Assembly (NCBI GenBank): GCA_950295325.1
Contig: OX485809.1
Coordinates: 26,658,001 to 26,722,000, forward strand
Source of the DNA: Polytrichum commune
Lineage: Eukaryota; Streptophyta; Polytrichopsida; Polytrichales; Polytrichaceae
DNA: 64,000 nucleotides
Direction: 5' to 3'
In this document: positions 13,601 through 27,404 of the stretch, piece by piece
Numbering within the stretch: the stretch's first letter is position 1
How the letters are laid out: each line of letters begins with the position of its first letter
Position numbers and translations under genes: made by a program
The notes under the pieces: generated by a model
What the model was told of the DNA's origin: nothing
Database searches by the model: none
What the model saw: only the letters and a program-made list of their open reading frames with translations

Positions 13601-16013
13601 TTAATAGTCAACGTTAGGCCCATAATTTATCATCCTTATCCTACATATTGATGGGGGTGGCTAAGGCAAGGCATATGAGGCCAAGCAAGGTCGCACACAT
13701 CGTGAACCGGCAATGCTAAAGGTTGAGGTCGTTTGAGAAAGGTGTTCAATGGTCATAATGGATAACTTAACTTGATAATCATGACATTTGGGGTTCCTAT
13801 TGATATAATTGATGTGGATGTGTGCTATTCCAATTTGATTTTAGAACTACCTCATAGTTAGTTCCATTATTATTTTTCAAATAATATATCTTAATAATAT
13901 TATGGATTTACATCCTAATGACATAAAAGAATCCAAGTTGCAACACAACGAACCACAATGCTAAGTATTTCTAAGCTTGGTTCTTTGACTCTTCTTCTTA
14001 AATAATAAAAGTACATGTGCGCAATATTCTTCTTTATAAGTTAGTGATGTATCTAGATGGAATGATCGAGATATCAATTGTTTTGAGTGTCCTAGCATCC
14101 CAACTAGATTAGTATATGCAACCCCTAAATGCACAAGTTTTTTCCTCAAAATGGGGCAAAAAGAAATAATGTTTTCAATGAATTTTTGACAGAGATCTTG
14201 AATGGTTTTTGAACATGTAAATGTACAAATGTGCTTCTCTTAAAGTCTAAAACATTTTGTATTTTGTTTTCAACCGTCCATGTGACGTAACTTGGAAGAT
14301 TATAACCTAGGAACACACAATGGTCTCATACACGTAGTTGGTTATAGTTTTAGTGGCATACAAAAAATGACGAATTGCTATTCAAATATTTTCCAAAAAT
14401 CGATGGGAATACTCCTTATAGGCTCAAAACCAACTAATGGACCAAAATATCTATGAAAAATAAAATGAAGTGTCATTTTTTTAATAGGCTTGTAATTTAG
14501 TGCCCGTCATCTACCATGGGAATTGCACTGGAATTTTGGGGATTGTTTTTAGTACCCAAAAGAAATCATTTTTGAAATCCCAACGCCGGATGTTAATTTA
14601 TGTGTTCAAGTATACTTAAAGTTTGGAAAAAATTGAGAACATTCTAATGACATATGCTACCACTCTTGCCCTTCCATGTGGTATTTGACCAAATTGTTGC
14701 CCAATTGGCCATAGTCCTTGCTTGACTTCTTCCAGGTAGTTTGAAAACAGGGTCCCAACCTAGCACATCATGACATAGTGCTGAACTTGGATAATGGTAC
14801 CATGCACATCAACCTCCTCCATGTCCAATTACTACCATGATGTGAGCATTGGTTTGTATGTCATCAAAGTTCTTGATTGGCTCGTGAAAGCTTATGAATA
14901 CTTTCAAAAAATATACTATAAAAAAACACTTCTTACCACGTTGCTCACAAAAAGTTAAAACTTTTCGCTTGCAAACTACACATCTTCGCTGAATTTTAGA
15001 TATGTCCTCCATGTGTAATCTCGACCTTTGAGGTGTATAGAAGCTTTTGAATAGAACATTGGAATTACATTCCTTGATCAATGCCTTCGCAACTCTAATG
15101 TGAAACTCCAAATGTGAAAGGGGTTTTAACCCTCCCACTCCTCACATGTATTGTTGTGCAAATGATGAACATATCTTCTAGTGAGGTGTCCACTAGGAAC
15201 TAAAAGATTCTATGGCACCGCTTGATGCATTCATACAAATATCCTCTAGACACCTCACATTTGGGCCACAGACTCCAAATAATCTTTTTTTGCCAACATG
15301 GTTTTGTGAATTCCAAAGTTATTATTCTATACCTTTTTTCATCAGAACAGATGGAAAACCCACTTTGTCCCTATGCATTGTGCCATAGCATATAAAACCT
15401 ATAAAACCAAAAATGCAAACTTTCATTTAGAGTTCATATCCAAACTTGCTAAACAACCAACAAACCTAAAAATGAACAACACAAAGATTTCCCTAATTGG
15501 GCTCATAATATCATGTACCTTTCTCATGCAAGTACTCAAAACATCTCAATGGAAGTGAAGAAGTTGTGCATGACAACCATATGATTCCTATCTTTCACTA
15601 TTGCCTTCACAACTTTCCCCCCTCCCTTTGTTGGGGTTCCCCTTTCTTACTGGTCGGCTCTCCCGGGAGTGACGTGCACTTCCCACAATACATGTTGAAG
15701 GTGTACACATACTTCATAGCCACATTAGTCAATGTCTACATCTTCAAAAATATAACTATCATTAGTTGTGAGTGTTTTATCCATTGATTTAATGCCATAT
15801 ATGAATTACAAATTTAGGGAACCAAACAATTGGTGCATGTAAAAAACAATTAAGGCTAAAATTATAATAACCTTCAAACCCAACTTTATGAATTTCGATG
15901 GCGAGTATTGTCAAATGTTTGAATACTTGCCCTTGTAGCGCACTATCATTTCATATACTATATGTGCATCATATACTATATAAGGCATCACCTTTGTAAT
16001 AAGAGGATCAAGT

Positions 16014-16985
16014 CAGATTTGAGCACGAATACTCCCGCATTTATGAGTTGTTCAAGGGTGTCTACTCCTTTCATCAACATAAATTTGATCTTCTTCATAA
16101 CTTTTGTGATGTCTTTGTGCATACAAGGTTTTGTCGGCCTCATGGCCTTCAATTCTTTCTCTCTAGTAGCCTCCTCCGCTAATTGAGAGGATGCAGGGAA
16201 ACAAAATACCGTCACTTTTTTTCTTAAGATACGGTGGCGTCTATCAAAAACATTTTTGTGCTTACCATTTTGTTAGCACATGGATTGTACCCATAAACTT
16301 TGTTTCCACAATCTCTTGCCAAGAGAACATTTGTGTAGTCAGATTTGAGCAGGAGTACTCCGTCGTATGTGAGTTATTTATGGGTGTCTAATCCTTTCAT
16401 CAACACAATTTTGATCTCCTTCACAACTTTTGTGATGTCTTTGTGCATACGAGGTTTTGTCGGCCTTACGGCCTCCAATTTTTTCTCTCTAGCGGCCTCC
16501 ATTGCTAATGAGGATCTGACTCTCGTCCGCTTCTTTAGTCTATTTCTCCTGACTTGAGGTGGAAGAAGGGCTAGGTAATTTGGGGTGCATATGTTGTAAG
16601 CTTGGGACCAACTTCAGGATGTTAGTCACATTGGAGCTTGCTTCCACTACGTTGCGTTGATTCCGTAAATTCTTTTTGAATCCTTGCTAGCCAATTCAGA
16701 TGTTGTGGAACAAAATACCGTCACTTCTTTTCTTAAGATCCGGTGGCGTCTATCAAAAACATTTGTGCTTACCAGTTTGTTAGCACATGGATTGTACCGA
16801 AAAACTTTGTTACCACCGGCTCTTGCCATGAGAACATTTGTGTAGTCATGTTTGAGCAGGAGTATTCCCGCGCTTGTGAGTTGTTTATGGGTGTCTACTC
16901 CTTTCACCAACAGAAGTTTGATCTCCTTCATAACTTTTGTGGTGTTTTGTACGTACGAGGTTCCATCAGCCTCCTCCGCTAATTG
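16014..16985 (-). pseudogene. Decayed tandem repeat of about 325 bp with minus-strand coding traces
   Basis: Block A recurs at 16015, 16341 and 16847. Block B (ACAAAATACCGTCACTT) recurs at 16201 and 16710. On the minus strand each repeat reads similar protein: PTKPxMHKDITKVxKEIK, then KGVDTHKQL, then GVLLLKSDYTNVL, then YNPCANKxVSTNVFDRRH, then LRKEVTVFC. Copies are broken by stops and frameshifts, and the 326-bp period is not a multiple of three. I do not recognise the family. It may be a fragment of a repetitive gene or of a transposon-carried gene. Confidence 0.55.
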
Positions 16986-18458
16986 AGGGTGTGCGCAGGT
17001 GAATGACATGACTATCCTCAGGGAATGAGGCTTGTCAAATCTAGGTTAACAACTTCATCCTCCTAGCTGCAACCTAAATGTGTTTCTAGGGACTACATGA
17101 AATTGAATCTCGACCTTAGCTATTGTTAGCAAGGGAGAATTGTGTGCATAATTTATGATGTCTCATGCAAGAACCTAGAAATCCACAGAGTACAACCCCC
17201 CCCCCCCCCCAATATTCTCACGACGTGCAACATCCTCAACAAGCTAAATCAAAACAACAAAATATTGAATTGGCATATCATGCACTTGAATTGGGAAACA
17301 CAACAATGAAGATGGGAGATTGAAATATATTTATCAATTGTTGAGCCAAAATTCATTGAGGGCCCCTCAAATTTCAATGGAATTCTTTGTTTTCTTATAT
17401 TCACACATAAAAAAAAAAACTTGTTCTAAGCTAGACAACAAGAAGGAACAACAAATTTACTACCTTACTCTAACTAAGAAATTCTTTACTTCCATGTGGG
17501 TTGAGACAAAATGGCATTAGTACGGTGCTAGTTGCGTTTAGTTACAGCTAAGGAGATTTGCTCGTCCTCGTGAGGGGCGTCATTGAACTCCACTTGCATG
17601 TCGCCTTTATCTCCAATGTCCAATTGTATGAGGTAGAACAATGCATCCATAAAGACTAGCTTGAGGTCGTCTTCACTTGCAAGGGGATCTTGCCAAACGA
17701 CGTGCTTCAGCTAGAGGTTGATATCTTTGGGAAATTGTTGTCTTGTTCCCCAACCCATAATTGCAACAACATGACATTGCAAGAGCTAACAAAGTTGCCA
17801 ATTCGTGTAAGGTGGGCCTTTGTCGATGTGGTTGTTGAAGTCGCAAGGAAGGGTGAGGAGGTATTGTCATTCATGCATACAAGGCACATAGCAACACATA
17901 CATGGAGTGGGTGAGAATTCACCATAAGGGTGTGAGAACTCACACAAATGCAAGACGTTATGAATCTATGGCATATTCTTCATGAATCCAACCACTCTTA
18001 GGTTTGACATCATGAAGCTCTTCATTCCAACTTGGAAATATTGTCCATTCAATGGATTTTCCCTTCAATTGCGATCCAGCTACCTCATGTGCATGGAGAT
18101 TGCTTCATTATACTAGTGATTTGCGATGATTTCCTCTTTGAAGCTTGGGCTTGTTGTTGGAGCTTTGCAAAGTTTGGAGGTAGTCATTTACTTGTAGGCA
18201 ACTTCTAGGAGGTGACCTACTCCAAGCTCAGTAATGGCGAGAGAATTTTTGGTTGAGCCTTGCTTCAATATCACTCCCGCCATTATTTAGGAGATTCCAC
18301 CATCCATTATTTTTTTGATAGGTTGGGCTTTTGCTGCCCTCGTGAGGAAAATTGTTGAATTGTGGTTGACTTTGCGATTGCCAAGAGGCAACAAGTGCCC
18401 GGACATGCCCATGTCAACCTAGACTAGATTATTGGTGACAAACTTTGAAAAATCATGC

Positions 18459-18491
18459 AAGCTTCTGATTTTCTCGGAAAATCAGAAGCTT
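18459..18491. repeat. Perfect hairpin, 15-bp stem and 3-nt loop
   Basis: AAGCTTCTGATTTTC, loop TCG, GAAAATCAGAAGCTT, followed by a T-run. No gene adjoins it, so it is not assigned a terminator role. Confidence 0.85.
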
Positions 18492-20275
18492 TTGATTTTT
18501 TTTTGCAAAAGATGATTAAAAACCCTACCCAACTTCTGTATTAAAAATATTAATAAAATCAAGACCCCTAAAAGAAGGATTATGTGGCAATTTGGGATCA
18601 TATATGTGCATGCAGGGGTTAAGGTGTGTCCCATGCAACAAGCCATGCAAACCTTGAAATGAGGGGAGGTCTATGAGTCTAGATATGACCTCACAAATTT
18701 TCAATCTGGGACTCACAACATGAGGCCTATACAATTTTTAAATTCTTGATAGGAGCTGAAAACGGCAACCTCTAGCTCAATGGGTGTGAACATAACTTAG
18801 AAAAGAATTGATTAATTGTTTTACGTCAAAAACAAAGTTAACTTATACATCAACGACACTTTGAAATCAGAAAATGTGGACTGACAATCGAAGGTAAGCT
18901 TAGTTCTGAATTTGAGGAGCCCAGCTTGTGCCGAGATTCAAAACTATGATGTTGGCTTGACTAACATCGATGCTCTCGGCTTAAAGATTGAATCAAGTTG
19001 GTTAGAAAAGTATGAGTGCGACACTTGGCACCCATGTTGGTGACTAGGAATCACTTGGTCCCAAGTTGGTTCCTCCACCAAGACAGGTGATTAGATAATG
19101 AACTTTGAAGTGTTGATCGAGGAATTTGTAGTTACACATGTCGAATGCATTATGGAGCAAAGAGGTTTTGATTGACACACACAGCAACTCTCAAACAGGC
19201 AGCACATCAACTTAGGCCGAGCATACAAAATCCTCTTGTCTAATAGCTTACTTACACTCCTACCTTTGTGTCAACTTACAATGTGGATACAAATGTCGAG
19301 ATTAGCTTGATCGAACATGCAGATCGACTTAACCTAGAATCAAACTGTGATAGAAGTCAAGGTTGTTGTTAATCCCACCATAGCCAAGTCTTAACACTAC
19401 TTCATGAGCATCTTGGGATCAACCACCGGTTCATAAGATAAGCCTTCATTGAATGTGTGATCGATGGACTCATATTCACGTCAATGAAGATAGATACCGA
19501 TGTTCATTTATTCTTTTCTATATAATTTGGTCGTTTCTACGTACAAAGGAGTGTAATAAACTAATCTTATGAAAGTTCAAAACCGAACGCAGGTAATTGT
19601 TGAATTAAGGATGTGGGCCTGATGTAATTATTGTTGTCAGTTGGCCATTATTGTTGAGTGGTTTATGGCAAGGCTTGTAGTTGAGAAAGGACACCAAAAG
19701 ATTTGAGATTGGACTATGTGCTCAAAGTGATATTAGACGTCATTCTAGGTTCGATTTTGAAACACAATAGTGAGAGCCTATGTTGTTGTTTGAGGGCCTA
19801 TCGATAGAGAATGTTCTTTTTGACTCTTGTACTTGTACATCTCTACTCCAAACCTAGAACTTGAAATGACAATCTTTGTGATTTGCAATTCTCAACTGGA
19901 AGAGACGATTCCTGATCCAATCCAACATTCAAAATTGTGTATAAAGTTGGAAGTGCCCACAATAGAGCCATATTTTAACCCTTAATTGCCCACGGTGACC
20001 TGAGAGACTATTTTGCAAAGGGAACTCCTCTCATTGCATTTAGGTGGGGCACTCTATAACTCCTTAAAAAGTGCTCTAAAAAGGTATTGGAGGTGATCAA
20101 TACAAAAAGAAAACTTCCCGTCTAAAGTTGTTAAGAATTTGTTGCAAATTGGAAATGAATTGGATTCATTTGCCGCCACTGTCTTCAATTCTTGCCTAAG
20201 GGTTCTTCTCCAAGATGTCATGAGTGATCTTGCAATGCTTGAAAGATTGGGACGGGCAACTTTATGTCTAACTTA

Positions 20276-20771
20276 GGGGCGGTTTACACTATGGACCATG
20301 AAGTCGTCCCACGTAAGAGGCCTATTTTGCTTGGGACGACTTCATGGGACGACTTCCATGGTCCGAGTTACTAAAATATTAGTTTTCATGGTTCGTGGGC
20401 CCTTCACTAGGTGTAAACCGAATGTTGACCATGAAGAATGACCATGCACCAAAAAGTGGAGTCATTAACTAAGTTGGAAAAAAAATTATTAAAAAAATCC
20501 AAAAAAATCATTAAAACGGCATTTTTCTGACATGGGCCCTTGCTATTTTTCCTAGACCACCTCTTTTGCTTGTCCCAACGGAAAACCCATTGGACCATGG
20601 CAGTGGATAGAGTAGGCTTAAAAAAACAAATTTGTGGACCTCAACCTCCGTGGTCACTTTGCCATTTTTTCCTTGGTGTAAACCCAAGTCGTCCCGGGAC
20701 GACTTCAACGTTCAATCACATCGCTTAGACGGCCGTGGGACGACTTCATGGTCCATAGTGTAAACCGCCCC
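20276..20771. mobile_element. PIF/Harbinger-type MITE
   Basis: Perfect 38-bp terminal inverted repeats at 20276-20313 and 20734-20771, beginning GGGGCGGTTTACACTATGG. TTA target duplications sit at 20273-20275 and 20772-20774. Subterminal copies of GGGACGACTTCATGG/GACTTCCATGGTCC occur inside. The 496-bp element is non-coding. Near-identical ends occur on the 3.5-kb element at 29533, which carries the transposase remnant. Confidence 0.93.
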
Positions 20772-22752
20772 TTAGGAAATTATCTTAGTACTAGAATCAC
20801 CTTGGGCTTGGAGTCATTGCGCTTTGACCGCCCACAAAATATATTAGGTTGATTTTAGATTGCTTAGAAATTCACGCGTGTGTATTGTCCTATAATATCA
20901 TGATTAGTTGATGAAAACAAATTGAGCATTTATCTCATCATGCAAGTTTAGAAAATTAGATCTTCAATAGTGTCCATAATTGATATTATTTTTCTCATTT
21001 GAGGGTATTAACTGAATAGTAACTACATGTAAATCATAGTTACCACAAATCGATGTATCACCTTAGTTTGGTAAATAGACTTAGGATGGTAGTCATGTAG
21101 ATAAGATACGGAATCATATTGTAACAACATGACCCATCTTAAATTAATCAAAGACCACAATATCTATGGTAGTAGATGGGTTTTGAAGTTGGCTACATGA
21201 TCCAATTGAATTCATGAAATTTTGTATAGAAGAATTGGCTCACAAGACCCAAACATAAGATAATATAAGATTAGCTTGGGGTCTCTTGCACCTCCTTACC
21301 GCCCTCAAGCCATTAAGGGTTAATATGAGCATAAGCTACCTATCGCTCATGCGTGAACATCTATAAGGTAGACAACCCTCAAATACTTTTCTTATTAGGA
21401 CACCCGTATTTGAGTGGTGTGTGCTTTGGTGTGATTCCAAGAACGTATACCAAAAAGACATGTGTCTAAAAGAGATTGAACTACATGCTCCAAATATGAT
21501 AATCATTTTGAGCTCAACAATCAACATAAATAAATGAACCAATATGATTATTTAATGAGCATGAGAATCTTCACTTTGATATTGAATAAGATATTCATAC
21601 AAGCTTTGAAAATTAAGAGAAAGTGGCTACCACCCCAGTTCAAATTGGCCAACCATTTTGTAAGGCAGAAAAACGGAGAATAGTGAATGACCACGTTGGT
21701 GCACTAGACTAGAAGTAGAATGATCCTTGGGTGGACTCAAAATGACTAATTGTAAAAGCGATGGCCCGAATAGGGTTAAGTGATAGGCCGGATACATTGA
21801 TGGGCCAGATAGGTCCTAAATCACACCACTTGGTTTCACTTTCAAGTGCCATTGAGTTAACCGTTTTGTGTTCATTTGTATGTAGAGTACAATATTTTGA
21901 TGCTCAAATTAAGGAGACTCTACTACACAAGTAGGGAATTTACCTTATTTGCTTCTTTGGGAAAATGTAACAAATTATTTACATGGAATAAATTTACGAA
22001 ACAACTCGCATTCCTCATCTTATCATCTACTCCATCTCTGAAAAATATTGCACAAATTTTAGGCCACTCTTTCTAGCCAAATATGCTTATTTTCACCGTT
22101 TTCCGTTGTCTACCTTCCTAATCATGTACTTCATATCCTTGAAGAAGTGGGTTGGTTGGAGAAAATAGCCATTCAAGAGCCATCTATCATTTTTAGATCA
22201 AAAATTGTAGTTGTGTTTGATTGGACATTGCTATGAACTCTGGGCGGGGGGGGGGGGGGTGCAGTGTGTTAAGAAGTTAAGGATATAGGTGCGAACAACC
22301 ACTGTTTTATAGGAAGGTATTACTTTCAATTCTTTTTTCTTTTTTTTCACATGCTATCATTATGTAAATTTCTACTTTGGGTTAATAGAAAAATGGCTTG
22401 CATTACTTATAATTTCAAATTACCTATTATTCCATACCCTATAGTACTTTAAAGATGTCCAGTGCCATTTTTGATACCCTATATTACTCTTAAGCACAAT
22501 TATAAATTTTTGCTCCCATGTTTTTAAAATACCCTATCATTTGTTCGCACGTATATTGCTACTCCAACCAATGACTACCCCCCCCCCCCCCGAGTATGAA
22601 CTGGTACCCAATGTCAATATTAGCCTTGTCAAACTTGGAGGAGCAAGGTATGTGGGTGTTATTTGGTTCATTTACCATGTCCTCCAACTTCTACTGATTA
22701 GATTTACACAACAAGTTTTGTATACGATGAAAGATTTGCACGAACCAGATTA

Positions 22753-22980
22753 AAAATGCATGTTTGTTGATTTCTTAACTAAATACATAGGTCCTCCCAA
22801 TTGTGTTCCCTATTGAATGTAGAATAGTCAAAACTATTTGAAGACATAGTTCAATCTCTTTTAAGCATGTGTCTTTATGATGTTTGCTCTTTGATCCTCA
22901 CCAAACCACATACCAATAAAATATAGGGATCTAATAAAGAAGATGAACCACTTAAGACCCATATCTACCTTAAGTTTGAG
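22753..22980 (+). repeat. Dispersed direct repeat, copy 1
   Basis: Shares long blocks with 28379-28565, including TTTGATCCTCACCAAACCAC and CCACTTAAGACCCATA, at about 80 percent identity by eye. Class unknown; no coding evidence. Confidence 0.7.
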
Positions 22981-25900
22981 TCCACATGGATGAGAGGTAC
23001 ATGCATGTGCAACAAATTCTTAACACCAACTTGATAGACACAATATCTAAGCTTTGTAAAGTGTCGGCTTAAGGGGCGGATACCTTACGTGGGGCTTTGT
23101 TGGCATGCCTTTTGAAAGTCCTTAATCATAAAAAGGGGGCGACCGACTCATGAGATAAGTTAGAGCAAGCAACGTGCAAGTGAAAAGTACCAACAAAAGG
23201 TCACGCACCTTAGAAGCTTGCACGTGGTTGAATTATGAAAACGACAATCCCACCGCCTAAATATATGACAGATTTTGAGGTATTTCTTGACAAGCCTGCC
23301 AAAACCACCGCACCCTCCAATGAAATAGCGTATATGTTAATTGGAGAAACTTATGAGAGAAGAAGAAAAATGCTAAGAGAAAACATAGTGCATCAACCAC
23401 ACGATGGGCACGTCACATTTTGTTTTTGTTTTTTTTTGGGCACAAATTGAAAATCACTTGTAAAAAGAACTCAAAATACAACCAACCTGAGTGAACCAAC
23501 GCGGTCCAAGTGAAAATCAAGAAATAATGCTCATCACGTCACGCCTTTCATTGAGGTTTGAATAAGCTTGTGATTACTAGAGAACATGATACTTGGTTTA
23601 ACCCGACTTATTAATCCCTGAGGTTTTATGTATTTTCAAAATTGGTTATGAAGTGCAATTTGTAGGCTTGATTTATGGAACACTCATAAAGAAAGATTGT
23701 TGAGACAAAGTTGAAGAACACACTTGTACCGTGGGACCTTCTACAAAAGAACACAGTTACGTCATTTGTCCAATCCCTGCAACACCAGTTGGAGGTCCTT
23801 TTTGAGAAGAGAATTTTTTTGTTGGGGAGGTGTGCAAGATTTGCTTCATAATGAAAAGTGGATTGTGGTTTGCCATATCATTCATGGGTTTCTCCATTCA
23901 ACTCACAACCAACCTCCCAACTAGTGAACAACTTTCCCAATGGAATTTATGTGTTCATGAAAATAATTGACTTTTGATCCTTGAACGATGTTTATTTCCA
24001 AAGAAGAGTTGCTTATTACTCACCCAAAAATTGAAATCATCTAAATATCAAATTTCAAAGCATCAAAACTAAATAATTCATACAAATGCAAATTGTATCA
24101 TTATTTTGTCATTTTTGGTATGTGTATCACCAAGAGAAAGAAAGAACGACAACTCCGATGTTGCCATCAATATGAATTATGGTGTTGCTTCATTTTTGAG
24201 TTGGTCTAAGTCTATATGTAATGCCAAAATGGGCACTACGAGGATTAGGAGGGGCCCCAACGACTATTGCCTCCTTTCAAAGGTGAACACCTTGAATAGG
24301 TGTGGGCAAGCCGACTGGCACGTATCCCCCCAAGGGCAAAGCCCCTAGGTTCCCACTTGGTTGGTTTGAAAATATCCAGTTTACTTGGATACCCCCTGCA
24401 ATGGTTGGGGGGGGGGGAGTATAAGTGGTAGGGTGCACTGGAAATCAAGTGCTAGGAAGGTCATTCATTTGAGTACCGTTTTGGCCTTAGGCAGCTTAAC
24501 CTCAGAGTTCCCATGGGATCCATGTTAAGGCCTTGGGTTTAAGCCATCATGTATCACCAATATAATTAAGTGCATTGGAGATTTTTTTAGAAACAAGACA
24601 TTATAGTTTGTAGACTAAATGGCAAGTTTTCACTTTCATCAACAAATGTTGTTTGCACTTTCATATATAAGATCTTATTTTTGTATGCATTTTAAACCAT
24701 GTCATAAGTATTTATGAGGGGAACATATCCCAAAATACCAAGGCAAGCTAATGTCATCTCCATTGTATTAAGATTTTCTTAAGTGCTTGCATTGAAAATG
24801 CTAACATGGAGCTCATGACCTTATATACAAGGTCCAAAGGTCCAATTGTATTGATGTATGTTGCAACTTTGTGTCAACAATTTTGCTTTATGAATGTCTC
24901 ATAAAGCAAGCTTGCAAATCTAAATTTATAACTGATCTTGAAAGTACATAAAACCTCGATTTTAATAAAGGTCAATGCCTATAGATTGTTCCTTGATCTT
25001 AACAAGGAATGAAGGCCTAGGATTCCCTTGAATTCTTTAAATAGTGAAGAACAAACTTGGTGGGAGGGAGCACTCAATGTAGGTTGTGGGTGTACACAAG
25101 AGTATATTTGATTAGAGTTTGGATTACAAAGTATACATATGGTAAAGATATTTCTCCACTAGTTATGCACAAACAAAGTAGAATGTCATGATTTTTTAGG
25201 TAGAGGTAAGCACCTATACCCTAAGGCTCCCGTCTGATTTCCCACAAGAGAAGTTTCTTTCATCTAGATGCACCTGCTACTCCCTAAAAGTTCATATGTG
25301 CTAATTCATATGGCAATACTTGTCATCCCCCTGCATCACACTTCAATGACTTTGCCAATACAAAATGGTTTATTGGCATGTATCTAAGAGAATATTAAAA
25401 ATCCCAATTGCTTATATTTTGTATACATAATCAAGACAATTTATTCTAGGAGTTCAAATTTCCATATATATATATATATACATGATCTATTATGTAGTCC
25501 ATGATTTGTATGTATAGTCTTTGTTTTGGTCAAGAAATTTTGCATAGAGGGGGTTTTGATAAAGGGTCCTACACATACGTTACTCATACTCTCAGAGTTA
25601 GTGCGCTCCATGTCATCAACCATATAAGTCCAACCAATTGGGACTTTTGACAAATTCTCAAGGCAGGCATGGCACTTTAGTATATTTTGTGATCTACACG
25701 TGCCTTCAAAAGAGGGTATATATTTTACAGATTTTATGTACGGACCATGATTCGAATGCAACCTAGTGTTATGAAACCAACAAACACTATTTTTTCCAAT
25801 TTCATTGCCATGTTGTTCCTTAGATGGTATAGGAGACATGAAATAATAATTATATCACAATATTTTTGTTATAAAAAAAAATTGAAGGGATGATTTTGGT

Positions 25901-26153
25901 TGTACCAAACATACATGCTTGAATCTAGCAACCTAAATTTAACTTCTAGGCATAGAGGACATACACTTTAATCTAATAGTTGAGCCCACCCAACTCCCAT
26001 ACACAAAATGGACATATCGGAACTATATGAGAGCCCTCCTACATAATCCTACGCAAACAACAAGCATAAGCCACCCTAAGTTTGGAACACCTAAATCAAA
26101 CATTCCTGCAACCCCCATCCCACTAGAACATACATTAGCGATTTCAAATAACA

Positions 26154-26550
26154 ACCCTATGTTTTAACCCATGTAGGTTACCTAACTTTTCATAGTGCCC
26201 ACCGTGAAGACAAAAATAGGGCCCATGTAGTGCCTTGTCATTCAAAGATTAGCGACATGCCCACACTTACTGGTGGGCATAGCCAGTACACGACTTTCAC
26301 CTATATGAAGACCTTTTTGTCACTTTTAGCCGACAACTAGACGTGACGTAGTTTAATTTTCACCGTTCATCGGCTAAAGTGAACGAAAAAGCTCCCCATA
26401 TTGATAAGAGCCGTCCACTAGCTATGTCCACCAATAAATGTGGGCATGCCATTAATCTCTATATGACAAGGCACTACATACACCCTATCATTGTCTTCAC
26501 ATCGAGCACTTTGAGAAGTTAGGAAAACTACGTGGGTTAAAACACAGGGC
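26154..26550. mobile_element. Long-arm foldback element
   Basis: Imperfect inverted arms of about 135 bp: 26155-26290 (CCCTATGTTTTAACCC, GTAGTGCCTTGTCAT, CCCACACTTACTGGTG) against 26415-26549 (CCACCAATAAATGTGGGC, ATGACAAGGCACTAC, GGGTTAAAACACAGGG). A 120-bp spacer separates the arms. No coding capacity and no clear TSD. Related to the 1030 element by the shared arm motif. Confidence 0.7.
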
Positions 26551-26659
26551 CCATCTCTTAAGAGGAAAAATGTTTAACAAAATGTAGGATAAACATAATG
26601 CCCACTAGTATGTGTGGGCATGGCTTAAGTGGGTGCCTCCAAATGATGCACCATGAGTA

Positions 26660-27107
26660 CCGTAGCTCTCTAGCAACTTGGGCACAAAATAATCAATTTT
26701 GAAGGTGCCTGAATTTATGGGAACTTCATTTTGTTGAGTGTCCAAAAAAAAGAAATAACATTCAAAGAGTGCCTAAAATCATAATAATTCAAGTGACATA
26801 GTCTCTCACAAAGACCACTCCGTATGACTCTCACACAAAGCAAAACCCTGACATACAAGTAAAAGACAAACTTTAGGGTAAGGAATGTTGGTTAAGGGAA
26901 GTGGTAGGTTAATCGTAGCCAACATAGATGAAATTAGGAAAACCATCCATGAATCATAAAAATGACTTGGATGAATGTCTAACTTATTTTAAATTACTTC
27001 TTGAATCTGCCCAATTATAAAATATTATTTTATGGGTTGCCTAACTTGCTTTCGCACTTTAATTAATTATTAGGCAGAAAGGCGCCCAAACTGCAGGAAA
27101 GCTATGG
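26660..27107. mobile_element. TA-flanked MITE, copy 1
   Basis: Ends CCGTAGCTCTCTAGCAACTT and (inverted) CCATAGCTTTCCTGCAGTTT form imperfect TIRs flanked by TA (26658-26659, 27108-27109). The whole 448 bp recurs at 44255-44703 with roughly 90 percent identity in the same orientation. TA TSD suggests a Tc1/mariner-like class. Confidence 0.85.
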
Positions 27108-27404
27108 TATCCTTGGCCCAAATAATTTGTTGGAGCTCTTGATATTTGTGGGCACGCGGCCTCTTAGGCTCACATGATATGGAGGTACTTGACTCCTTTT
27201 GTGAGTGATATTTATTAGTATCGTCCAAAAATGCTACTCCCACTCCGCCATCTCCCAGGACCTTTTCCGTTGACCTAGCCTCCTCTCGTTGGTAAATTAT
27301 GAGAGGAGATGACTTCTCCAATCGAGCATGTCATAATTTGCAAGGGCTCATGTAGGCACATCAAAATGGGCAATGAAATAGCCTCTTATCATAACCACCC
27401 CCAC

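Larger units (their letters stand above)
7190..16010. other. Gene-free stretch
   Basis: About 8.8 kb without recognisable coding sequence. It holds microsatellites at 8.1 and 8.4 kb, an imperfect palindrome at 8719-8745, a T-tract, the MITE at 10392 and a G-tract at 11682. The rest is AT-rich unique-looking sequence. Frames of 109-130 codons at 9298 and 14809 show no known domain. Confidence 0.5.
16990..26150. other. Mostly gene-free stretch
   Basis: Apart from the hairpin at 18459, the Harbinger MITE at 20276, the repeat at 22753 and G/C tracts, I see nothing coding. The 132-codon minus frame at 25441-25839 is open but unrecognised. Confidence 0.5.

Noticed and set aside
16014-16985. CRISPR-like or satellite array
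   Set aside because: Only three irregular copies of about 325 bp with no short-repeat/spacer pattern; nuclear plant DNA.
18459-18500. Hairpin plus T-run as an intrinsic terminator
   Set aside because: Eukaryotic context with no adjacent gene; rho-independent termination does not apply.
25441-25839. 132-codon minus-strand open frame
   Set aside because: Ends in a translated (AT)n tract and has no recognisable motif; kept only as an unrecognised frame in the gene-free region.
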